From Nostoc sp. NIES-4103 (lineage in GTDB: Bacteria > Cyanobacteriota > Cyanobacteriia > Cyanobacteriales > Nostocaceae): a stretch of 64,000 nucleotides of DNA. The translations under genes and the position numbers were made by a program. Below, piece after piece: positions 56,177-63,853 of this stretch (positions are counted from its first letter, which is position 1; each line of letters begins with the position of its first letter). Under the pieces are notes generated by a model. It was not told where the DNA came from. It ran no database searches and worked only from the letters and a program-made list of their open reading frames with translations. Location: positions 5,605,763-5,669,762 of the forward strand of contig NZ_AP018288.1 of the NCBI RefSeq assembly GCF_002368335.1. Reading direction: 5' to 3'.

Positions 56177-56725
56177 TCAAACATCCCAAATATCAGAAAC
56201 AAATTGAACCTCACCACTACCCCAATCTATCGGGTAAATATTTTGCTCCATAAAACGATGCAAACTTGAAAATGCCCATTTTTGGGGAAATTCACAAAGT
56301 TTATGCCGTACAGGATTATAGTGAATGTAGTCGCAATGATTCGCAAAATCTACTTCATCTCTAATTAAATGCTCCCAAAAGCGACGTTGCCATAAATTTC
56401 CTTCTTTTCGCTTTTCTCGTGAACGGGAGATTTCGACATCAAGCCCTAGCTGATGCCCATAGTATTTAGTTACAAAACGTTTGATCAAAAGCATTCGTAT
56501 CGATAGATTACTATCTCCCGTGGGCAGAGTCCATAAAGTATGAAAGCGATCCGGCAAAAGAACAAATGCATCAATGGAAAAAGGGTAATTTTTTCGCACA
56601 TGTCCAAGCGCAGCACGAACAGCAGTACGTCCGATATTAGAGCAAAGCCAGGGTTGTCGTTGAAAGGTAACTTGGGTGATAAAGTAAGTAGCACCAGAAA
56701 TATGGAGTCTGCGGTAGTTGGGCAT
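56177..56725 (-). CDS. REP-associated tyrosine transposase (RAYT), Y1/IS200-like
   Basis: Protein of about 182 residues starting MPNYRRLHISGATYFITQVTF (an in-frame ATG six bp earlier and an upstream start inside a REP are alternatives). The Y1 transposase fold is indicated by DAFVLLPDRFHTLWTLPTGD and NHCDYIHYNPVRHKLC, with the catalytic tyrosine in DYIHYNPV. The usual HUH motif H-x-H is RFH here (LPDRFHTLW), so one metal-binding His is replaced by Arg and activity may be lost. RAYTs mobilise REP palindromes, three of which flank this gene. Confidence 0.88.
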   Translation of the reverse strand: MPNYRRLHISGATYFITQVTFQRQPWLCSNIGRTAVRAALGHVRKNYPFSIDAFVLLPDRFHTLWTLPTGDSNLSIRMLLIKRFVTKYYGHQLGLDVEISRSREKRKEGNLWQRRFWEHLIRDEVDFANHCDYIHYNPVRHKLCEFPQKWAFSSLHRFMEQNIYPIDWGSGEVQFVSDIWDV

Positions 56726-56928
56726 GGACATGAGGAGATGACATTTGTTTTTAGGATGCCCATAATTGATGTGGTGCGTTGTCGCTCGCACAATGCACCC
56801 TACAATTTACTATAATTTACAGATTTAGGATAATAGCCAAAATTTTTTGGGTATTTGCCAGCTTTTACATAATTAAGTTAGTTTAATATTATTTACCGGT
56901 TCATGCTATAGAATATTGGTAAAACAAA

Positions 56929-57765
56929 ATGACAGCTATTGCTATTTGGTTTAATAACGAAATGCCTGCAAATCCGTCTCTTTGGGTAGCTTCAGATAGC
57001 CGTGTGTCCAAAGATAAAAATTCTACTCTCATTGATGATGCGGCAAAAGTATTCGCACTGCCAGTGGTATGCAGGTTTCCTGGTGAAGACGGTTTTTTTT
57101 CACAGATAGGTTACTATCACACTTATGGGTACTGTTTTGCAGGCAGTACTCTGCTAGGTCAAAACACATTTCTAGCATTAATGCCTCTGTTAAGTAATCT
57201 AGCCTCTATTCAACGATATGTCCCTCAAATGGCTGATGTGGCATATTTTATCTGGGAGTATTTAGGTAGAGTATTTGATGATTTTAAAGTAATAGCTTGT
57301 GAAAATTCAGCAGTTGAAGTTGCTTTGTTTGGGTGATGTCACATCACTCAAAAACAACACATTTTTCACTACTATCCTGGTAAAGATGATAATGGTTTTT
57401 ATGTCCTCAAATACACAGACTACACAAATCTAGATGAAAAATCCTTTGTGTATCTTGGTGATTATAAAAAGGATATGACGCAGAAAATTCAAGAAGCTTT
57501 TGATGGAGATAGTGAACCTGGTAGACCTCTGTCAAGAATTCCTCGCTATATTATTGAAGAACACATTCAAAATAGTGAATACAAAACTATTGGAGGAAAT
57601 TTACAGCTAGGTATGGCTGATCGGTTTGGATTTCACCCATTTTCTATTTGCAAACCAAGAGTTGTTGGAAAGCCGGAAGCCTATCTAAGTTATTTAGGTT
57701 ACGAGCTAGATCAGGATATAAAAAATGTGGGTCATGCATTTGTTAGTCTGCCTGGAATGGTTTAG
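56929..57765 (+). pseudogene. Proteasome-like Ntn-hydrolase homologue with an in-frame TGA
   Basis: The frame starts MTAIAIWFNNEMP and has T2 as possible nucleophile, D23 in WVASDSRVS and K40 in DDAAKVFALP, placed like Thr1, Asp17 and Lys33 of proteasome beta subunits. It meets TGA at 57334-57336 after VALFG and continues in the same frame CHITQKQHIFHYYPG ... NVGHAFVSLPGMV to 57765 (about 278 residues overall). The simplest origin is TGG to TGA. Ntn assignment is inference from the motif pattern. Confidence 0.65.
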
Positions 57766-58197
57766 AAGTTCACTTCCATAACTCAGATGGGCTAACAATT
57801 CAAATCTAGCTGATGGTTGAGAGCCACTAGTGGTTGATTTAACGTTACTTGCCACCACTGATTTAAAGCATTAAAGCAAATTTAGCTTTGATATAGCCCA
57901 AATGAATTATTCTTGCTTTTGCCGATCGCATCCCTCATTATCCAACAAAAGCGATCGCCCCCCATTTAATCTAAAAAATCGTCACTAAAAATAGTCTTTT
58001 GCTTTACAGTTTTACTTTGGGCAAAATGCTTTTCAAATCTCAAAACCAGACAGAATAAGAGTTATATTATCTAAAGCACCAAAACAGATTTTTCCTAAAT
58101 CACCCTGCAATTTGCATTTAGGCTAAAAATAGAATATTTTTCATTCACCAGCGAAAAAACCTTGCACTACTGGACTTGTAGGAGCGATCGCTAGGTT
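57766..58197. other. Non-coding right end of the nifD element
   Basis: 432 bp without a supportable separate gene. The nifD 5' frame reads 17 codons into this region before a stop at 58145. AT-rich with two HIP1-like sites. Confidence 0.6.
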
Positions 58198-59560
58198 CGG
58201 AGTAATCCCAGGAGTGCATTTGACGGAAAGGAAGACCCATCTTTTGGAAGACATACTTCTCTTTCACACCAGAAGCAATCAAGTCTGGCTTGAGTGCCTT
58301 AACAAACTCCTCGAATTCGTAAGCGGTAACGTCGTCGTAAACGATGGTACCATTTTCGATGTAGTGAGTGGTACGTTTGTAGTCGTCGTTATGAGCAAAC
58401 TCATAACCTGTACCAATCATCTTCATACCCAAATCTTGGAAAGCTGGAACAACGTGACGAGGACGCAGACCACCAACCATCATAGCGACGGTCTTACCTT
58501 CCAAACGGGGGCGATACTTAGCAACGATCGCATCCATTGTGGGCTGATACTTAGCAATCAGTTTCTCAGCGTTTTCTTGGATCTTGGAGTCAAACTTAGA
58601 AGCGATTTCGCGTAAGGATTCAGCAATCTTGGTAGGGCCGAAGAAGTTGTATTCTAACCAGGGTATACCGTAAGCTTCTTCCATGTGACGGCTGATGTAG
58701 TTCATCGAACGGTAGCAGTGAATCAAGTTCATCTTCACGTTCGGTGTCATCAACATTTCGTTGATTGTACCATCACCAGACCACTGAGCAACTACACGCA
58801 AGCCTAGTTCTTCTAACAGAATCCGGCTAGCCCAAGCGTCACCACCGATGTTGTAGTCACCGATGATTGCTACGTCGTAAGGAGTAGACTCGAATTGTAA
58901 CTTACCTTCTTTCTTTTCTTTGTCGGCTCTGGTGAACACCCAGTCGCGCACCATGTCGTTAGCGATGTGGTGACCTAAAGACTGAGAAACACCGCGGAAA
59001 CCTTCGCAACGTACAGGTACAACAGGCTTACCGATTTCTTTCGATGTTTTCCGAGCAACAGCTTCGATGTCATCCCCAATTAGACCGATGGGACATTCAG
59101 ATTGAATAGATACACCACGGTTGAGGGGGAAGAGTACTTCCAATTCTTGGATTAGCTTGGTGAGTTTCTTGTCACCACCGAAAACGATGTCCCGTTCTTG
59201 GAAGTCAGAGGTGAAGTGCATTGTACCAAAGGTATCAACACCTGTGGTACCAATGTAGTAGTTACGACGACCAGACCAAGACCAGTAACCGCAACCTACA
59301 GGGCCGTGGCTGATGTGGATCATGTCCTTAATTGGACCCCAAACCACACCTTTGGAACCTGCATAAGCACAACCACGAGCGGTCATTACACCAGGAAGAG
59401 ATTTGATATTCGACTTAACGCCGCAATCACTCTTACCTTCTTCGTATACATTTAGGTGCTTTTCCCGTTTTTTAGCAGCTTTTTCGGGATAAGCGCTTAG
59501 TACTTCCTTAATTAGTTCTTTTCTTTCTTCGATGATGTTCTGGTTTTCTGGAGGAGTCAT
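58145..59560 (-). CDS. nifD: 5' segment of nifD (nitrogenase MoFe alpha), interrupted by the nifD element
   Basis: Frame of 471 codons; residues 1-454 are NifD and the last 17 (EPSDRSYKSSSARFFRW) are encoded by the element. P-cluster cysteines (TARGCAYAGSKG, HGPVGCGYWSW, QSECPIGLIGDD) and the FeMo-cofactor Cys (HCYRSMNYI) and His449 (RQMHSWDYS, the equivalent of His442 in Azotobacter) are present. The break lies five residues after that His. Without excision the protein lacks GPYHGYDGF and the C-terminus. The gene starts at 59560, 176 bp after nifH. Confidence 0.97.
   Translation of the reverse strand: MTPPENQNIIEERKELIKEVLSAYPEKAAKKREKHLNVYEEGKSDCGVKSNIKSLPGVMTARGCAYAGSKGVVWGPIKDMIHISHGPVGCGYWSWSGRRNYYIGTTGVDTFGTMHFTSDFQERDIVFGGDKKLTKLIQELEVLFPLNRGVSIQSECPIGLIGDDIEAVARKTSKEIGKPVVPVRCEGFRGVSQSLGHHIANDMVRDWVFTRADKEKKEGKLQFESTPYDVAIIGDYNIGGDAWASRILLEELGLRVVAQWSGDGTINEMLMTPNVKMNLIHCYRSMNYISRHMEEAYGIPWLEYNFFGPTKIAESLREIASKFDSKIQENAEKLIAKYQPTMDAIVAKYRPRLEGKTVAMMVGGLRPRHVVPAFQDLGMKMIGTGYEFAHNDDYKRTTHYIENGTIVYDDVTAYEFEEFVKALKPDLIASGVKEKYVFQKMGLPFRQMHSWDYSEPSDRSYKSSSARFFRW
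58198..58208. repeat. nifD element recombination site, nifH side
   Basis: CGGAGTAATCC, identical and parallel to 41934-41944. It lies inside the Asp-Tyr-Ser codons of nifD. Confidence 0.95.
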
Positions 59561-59622
59561 TTTTGCCTCTCTTGCTCCTAAGGAACGGGGTAGGGAAGGG
59601 GAGGGCTAAGTGATAGCCCATC

Positions 59623-59663
59623 ATCCCCTTTGGGGTTGGGGACTTGCAGTCCCCGTTGGGGAT
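59623..59663 (-). other. nifH-nifD intergenic stem-loop
   Basis: Nested pairs: outer ATCCCC (59623-59628) / GGGGAT (59658-59663) and inner GGGGAC (59638-59643) / GTCCCC (59649-59654). A hairpin between nifH and nifD is commonly linked to differential stability of the nifH message; that role is inferred here. Confidence 0.7.
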
Positions 59664-59736
59664 ACAGGTAGTCGGTAGAAACAAGGTAAAAGGCGAATTA
59701 TGCAATTGTTTCCTTTTCCTTTTCCTACATCAAAGC

Positions 59737-60204
59737 TTACTTAACAGGTGCTTCAGCAGCAGTTTTACCAATGATGTCTGCGTGCTTGCTGTCGTCATCA
59801 AGGATACCGAATTCAACCAACAATGCTTCTAGCTCGTCCATTTCGATTGGTGTGGGGATTGTGAGCTTGTCGTTGTTGATGATCTTCTTAGCTAGTGCGC
59901 GGTATTCGTTACCTTGAGTGCTGTCGGGTGCGTACTCGTTAACGGTCATCCGGCGCAATTCAGCGTGTTGAACGATGTTGTCGCGGGGTACGAAGTGAAT
60001 CATTTGAGTGTTCAAACGTTCAGCCAAAGTTTCGATCAATTCGATTTCCCGGTCAACTTTACGGCTGTTACAAATCAAACCACCTAAACGTACACCACCG
60101 GAGTGAGCATACTTAAGAATACCACGAGCGATGTTGTTAGCAGCGTACATCGCCATCATTTCACCAGAGGTAACGATGTAGATTTCTTGTGCTTTACCTT
60201 CACG
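59737..60204 (-). CDS. nifH: 3' segment of nifH, interrupted by a second excision element
   Basis: Nitrogenase iron protein C-terminal part of 155 residues, REGKAQEIYIVTSGEMMAMY onward to SKHADIIGKTAAEAPVK. Homology stops abruptly at the Arg codon (60202-60204): upstream codons give LF instead of the conserved MPI, followed by unrelated sequence. The break is just after the second cluster-cysteine region (VVCGGFAMPI in intact NifH), so the P-loop and both [4Fe-4S] ligands are beyond the element, outside the window. Alternatively this is one of several nifH copies, but its place ahead of nifD makes it the operon copy. Confidence 0.93.
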   Translation of the reverse strand, partial: REGKAQEIYIVTSGEMMAMYAANNIARGILKYAHSGGVRLGGLICNSRKVDREIELIETLAERLNTQMIHFVPRDNIVQHAELRRMTVNEYAPDSTQGNEYRALAKKIINNDKLTIPTPIEMDELEALLVEFGILDDDSKHADIIGKTAAEAPVK

Positions 60205-60315
60205 AAAAAGAATATTAATATGATCTAAATTGCCGTAAAATGTTCATTTCATACAATGTTTGCCGCAATCATTGTAAGGAAAAGGACAGTTTTTTTATAA
60301 GGGTGAATTTAGGGT

Positions 60316-61743
60316 ATGGACAGAACACAGGAAGCATTTGCCGATTTTCAGCAAACAGCCATTACTGATGGAGGATATTTAGGCAGAATGCAAGCAGTAA
60401 ATCAGCAAGAAATTCACCTAACGGCAAAATTAGAGGCAGAATTAAAAGCGGTAAATGCTAGGCTGAAGGCGGCGAGGGTGAGTGTTTATGTCAGAAAATC
60501 TGGTCATTCCCTACAGTTGAGAACTACCTTACCCATTAAACCAGGAGATATTGATAAAAACGGTACAGGAACGAAACAATATGATATTTCTTTAAGAATA
60601 CCGTTTAATTTTGATGGTTTAAATACTGCGGAAGAAGAGGCTTATGAGTTAGGGAAGTTGATAGCGCGAAAACAGTTTCAATGGACTGATAAATATTTAG
60701 GTAAAACAAGAAGTAAGATTAAATCTAAAACCATTGGTGAGTTAATTGCAGATTTCGAGAAGAATTATTTCCAAACTAGAAAGCGTACTCTCAAAAGTGA
60801 AAATACTTTTAATTGTTATTTTTATATTGCTCAAGCCCACTTACCAAATGATCAGCCAGCGATAAATGCAAGTTTTATTGAGGCTGTACAGTGTTGTAAT
60901 TCTTCGGATAGTGTGAAAAATGAGTTAATTAAAGTGATTCGGGTGCTGTGTAAATGTTCTGGCCTAGAAGTTCCTGAATTAAATAACTTCAAAATTCAAG
61001 CTACTGCTAAACGCAAGCGAGATATCCCAACTGATTTAGAAATTGAGCAGGAGTATTTAAAGTTTGAAACTTACGCGTTGAACCGTCCAAGCAAGTTAAC
61101 AGCTAGAGAAGATAGGAATAACTGGCAACTTTGGCGCTGGGTTTATGGAATGTTAGCCACTTATGGATTAAGACCACGAGAAATTTTTGTTAATCCTGAT
61201 TTAGATTGGTGGTTATCATCAGAAAATACGATGAACACATGGCGTGTAAGTGAGGAATGTAAAACTGGAGAAAGGGAAGCTTTACCATTATATCCACGTT
61301 GGGTGGAGAGTTTTAATTTAAAAACAGATATAGAGGCTATTGAATTATTAAAGGCAAAGATTGCAGATAAAATTACCAGTAAACAACTCAATGCGGCTCG
61401 ACATGGTACAGACAGATGGTTCAGATTCGTGGGAATTTCTTTTCAACCTTATGATTTACGTCATGCTTGGGCAATTCGAGCGCATTTAATGGGAATTCCT
61501 ATTAAGGCTGCGGCTGATAATTTGGGTCATTCTGTGAATATGCATACTTCAATTTATCAAAAGTGGTTTAGTTTGGAAAATCGCAAGGTGGCTATTGAGG
61601 AAGCAATTAAGAAAAAGTCGAAGGTAGAAGAGTTGCAAGAAATGGTTATTCAGCTTGAACAGGAAAATGAAAGGTTAAGGATTGAGAATGAAAGATTGAG
61701 GTTAAGGGGAGGAAATCAAGAGTTAATACAAATGATGAATTAA
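60316..61743 (+). CDS. XisA-type site-specific recombinase of the nifH element
   Basis: Tyrosine recombinase of 475 residues, homologous over its full length to XisA at 42277 (for example LPIKPGD-DKNGTG and TAEEEAYELGKLIARK are shared). Catalytic positions are R286 (YGLRPREI), Y379-D-L-R382 (PYDLRHAWAIRAH) and Y414 (TSIYQKWF): again R-Y-R-Y. The C-terminus is a coiled coil (LEQENERLRIENERLRLRGG). Its N-terminal 40 residues (EAFADFQQTAITDGGYLG) are present here but absent from the XisA frame at 42277. Expected to excise the nifH element in developing heterocysts. Confidence 0.94.
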   Translation: MDRTQEAFADFQQTAITDGGYLGRMQAVNQQEIHLTAKLEAELKAVNARLKAARVSVYVRKSGHSLQLRTTLPIKPGDIDKNGTGTKQYDISLRIPFNFDGLNTAEEEAYELGKLIARKQFQWTDKYLGKTRSKIKSKTIGELIADFEKNYFQTRKRTLKSENTFNCYFYIAQAHLPNDQPAINASFIEAVQCCNSSDSVKNELIKVIRVLCKCSGLEVPELNNFKIQATAKRKRDIPTDLEIEQEYLKFETYALNRPSKLTAREDRNNWQLWRWVYGMLATYGLRPREIFVNPDLDWWLSSENTMNTWRVSEECKTGEREALPLYPRWVESFNLKTDIEAIELLKAKIADKITSKQLNAARHGTDRWFRFVGISFQPYDLRHAWAIRAHLMGIPIKAAADNLGHSVNMHTSIYQKWFSLENRKVAIEEAIKKKSKVEELQEMVIQLEQENERLRIENERLRLRGGNQELIQMMN

Positions 61744-61965
61744 TTTTTTTACAATTATTCTGTAGGGTTTGGTCAGTTTTATTCTACCAAACCTATTTGC
61801 AATTTAGGTTAAAATACAGCAGATTCGATGTTTATGAGGTACAGTAATTAATTCAAATCCCAAGGTTTAAAAGCTACCCAGCAATTGGTGTACCTCACGT
61901 ACCTCAAAAGCGCTGTAGTAGAAATAATGTTAATGTAATACAAATCCCTATACCTAACTGAATCT

Positions 61966-62138
61966 ATGACCATACCAATTAGTATTGAACTTCCCAATGA
62001 TGTGTTTTCTGCACTCCGCTGGCTAAACGCCAAGGAAAGATAGAAGCTGCTAGACCAATTTTTGCACAACTGATTCAAGTTGGCTTTAGAGTCAGTACAG
62101 AAGTTGTGGACTCAGCACTTAGGCTTGTTGGTGAGTAG
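61966..62138 (+). pseudogene. Remnant of a UPF0175-DUF3368 toxin-antitoxin module
   Basis: An ATG at 61966 opens MTIPISIELPNDVFSALRWL, an N-terminus like UPF0175 antitoxins, and stops after 25 codons. An overlapping frame then reads GKIEAARPIFAQLIQVGFRV and ends SALRLVGE at a TAG (62136-62138), which resembles the C-terminal end of DUF3368 PIN-like toxins. The simplest explanation is an internal deletion that fused the first codons of the antitoxin to the last codons of the toxin. Assignment is from memory of these short patterns. Confidence 0.6.
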
Positions 62139-62243
62139 CGTGTTAGTATGAGTTAATTGCTTGAAATTCTAAATAATATAGAAGTTGCGATCGCTCATCT
62201 TGCTCAAACCTTAATTAGCGATTTGCTAGTGAATTAATACTGC

Positions 62244-63851
62244 TTATTTGATAGCGATCGCTTTCCAACCCAATTGATTTTTCTTCTTATCTAATTTTTT
62301 CGTAACAATAAGATTTACCTCTTGTCCCTCCTTCAACTGACTAGCTAAATCAGGTGAAACAAACGCATCTTCAACAAAACCAAATCCATTTTGATGTAGA
62401 CGCAAAACACCCTTTACAAAAGCAATATTTACGGTTTGGCGGAAAGGAACTACAAAAACTTGATAAGGATTGATGCGATCGCCATGTCTTGCACATATCA
62501 TTTCTACTGGGGTTCCAGGTTCCATATTTTGATTCACAGGAAAATCCGTGTATGTCAGTGTAAATTGCTTTTGTGGGTTGAGGTAAATAAAAACTTTCTC
62601 ATCACGATGCTGATCAACTATTCCATAAACACGCTCAAGTTGATCAAACAAAATATCTGACGGACGTTTTTCAATCAGAACCACAGTTCGACGTTCGTCA
62701 CTCTCGTCAACGGTTACTGTTACCGGTTCACCAATCACAAGATTTAAGTTGTTTAACAGTCCTCGTGTTGGACTGGCTAATTCTTGACAATATCCCTTAG
62801 ATACTAACCCAAACTTTGCCATTTGCTTACCACTTTGGGTTGTAAATGTACCAAGGAAGTTCGCATTATAGCGTGGACAATTTAACCAAACTACTTTTTC
62901 AGCATCAGCAGCTAAGTTTAATAATACTTCTTCTACATTAATAAGGTTTTTTGCCTGAGAGTACCACTCAGCGTTTAACAACTCACGCAACGACTGAGGA
63001 ATTTTCCATTGATTCTGATAGCGAACAGAAAAAGCTTGATCAGCAGCCCATTTTGCCAGCGATATTTTACCTTGATTAACAGCCAGTCGGCTGAAATACT
63101 CAAAGAGATTAACACCAAAGTCTAAATTATTGCAAGTTAAGCAAGCTTTTGCATAAAGCGCTAGTCCCAGTGTAGGATCAAAATTTTCTTCAACTTGACC
63201 TAGCGCGCACCAAGCCCAATATTCATTACGTTTCACCTGAAGGAATGATAAGAGGAGAGTTTTAGCTTCCTCGAATCGACCTAACCGCTTCAGTAATAAA
63301 GCTTTATTATAGTGCAACCACTCAGGCTTTTGAACCTCTGCATGAAAAAGAGCATAGTCTATCAATAAAACAGAGAACTCTTGGAGATCGCTTTCTGCCA
63401 AATCGTGAGAAATTTTTGCAACGTTCCTGGCTGCTTTCTCCATTAGAGGTTCAAATACTTGATCGTTTTGCTTATCTGCAAGATAGTCTTCTGGTCTGAA
63501 ACTGTCAAGTCCAGCCCACTTCACAAACTTTGGAAGAAATTTTAACTCATTTTTTAACCGAAGAGTTTGAGCCAATAAAAGACTAAAAAGAAGATCAGGG
63601 CGAGACAGTTTGAGTTCAGCGTATTTTCGGAGTATTTGTCTAATTTCTTCAGCTTGCTTTGCATTTATTTTGTTTTGAGATTGCTTCGCCAAATTAATGA
63701 TATTTTTTATTTTATCGTGAAGAACCCAGCCAACACTATTGGCGAGTGCCTTATCGTTTGGATATTCTTTTAGCAGTTCATATCCTCTTGAATAGGCTTC
63801 TTCTAAACGTCCTTCTTTTCTTAACGCTGTGACTTCTTGATATGGCTGCAT
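62244..63851 (-). CDS. TPR-like protein with C-terminal OB-fold/S1-like domain
   Basis: Protein of 535 residues in the nifH element. The first 300 residues are helical repeats (EVTALRKEGRLEEAYSRGYELLKEYP; WLHYNKALLLKRLGRFEEAKTLLLSFLQVKRNEYWAWCALGQVEE), typical of TPR. The last 200 contain beta-rich segments ending in a cold-shock/S1-like OB unit (VKGVLRLHQNGFGFVEDAFVSPDLASQLKEGQEVNLIVTKK). This TPR plus OB arrangement is seen in predicted bacterial conflict operons. It begins 2 bp after the stop of an upstream gene cut by the window edge, so both form one operon. Biochemical function unknown. Confidence 0.7.
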   Translation of the reverse strand: MQPYQEVTALRKEGRLEEAYSRGYELLKEYPNDKALANSVGWVLHDKIKNIINLAKQSQNKINAKQAEEIRQILRKYAELKLSRPDLLFSLLLAQTLRLKNELKFLPKFVKWAGLDSFRPEDYLADKQNDQVFEPLMEKAARNVAKISHDLAESDLQEFSVLLIDYALFHAEVQKPEWLHYNKALLLKRLGRFEEAKTLLLSFLQVKRNEYWAWCALGQVEENFDPTLGLALYAKACLTCNNLDFGVNLFEYFSRLAVNQGKISLAKWAADQAFSVRYQNQWKIPQSLRELLNAEWYSQAKNLINVEEVLLNLAADAEKVVWLNCPRYNANFLGTFTTQSGKQMAKFGLVSKGYCQELASPTRGLLNNLNLVIGEPVTVTVDESDERRTVVLIEKRPSDILFDQLERVYGIVDQHRDEKVFIYLNPQKQFTLTYTDFPVNQNMEPGTPVEMICARHGDRINPYQVFVVPFRQTVNIAFVKGVLRLHQNGFGFVEDAFVSPDLASQLKEGQEVNLIVTKKLDKKKNQLGWKAIAIK

Positions 63852-63853
63852 AA

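Larger units (their letters stand above)
41934..58208. mobile_element. nifD element, about 16.3 kb, bounded by 11-bp direct repeats
   Basis: Identical repeats CGGAGTAATCC lie at 41934-41944 and 58198-58208 in the same orientation, each within the nifD reading frame. One repeat-to-repeat period is 16,264 bp. GGATTACTCCG is the repeat known at the ends of the 11-kb nifD element of Anabaena PCC 7120. The element carries xisA near the nifK-side end. It is predicted to be excised as a circle by XisA during heterocyst differentiation, restoring nifD. Cargo here is larger than in PCC 7120 and includes a pPIWI-RE module. Confidence 0.96.

Noticed and set aside
60316..61743. Naming this recombinase xisA
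   Set aside because: It is a paralogue that sits in the nifH element; the nifD-element gene at 42277 is the better xisA.
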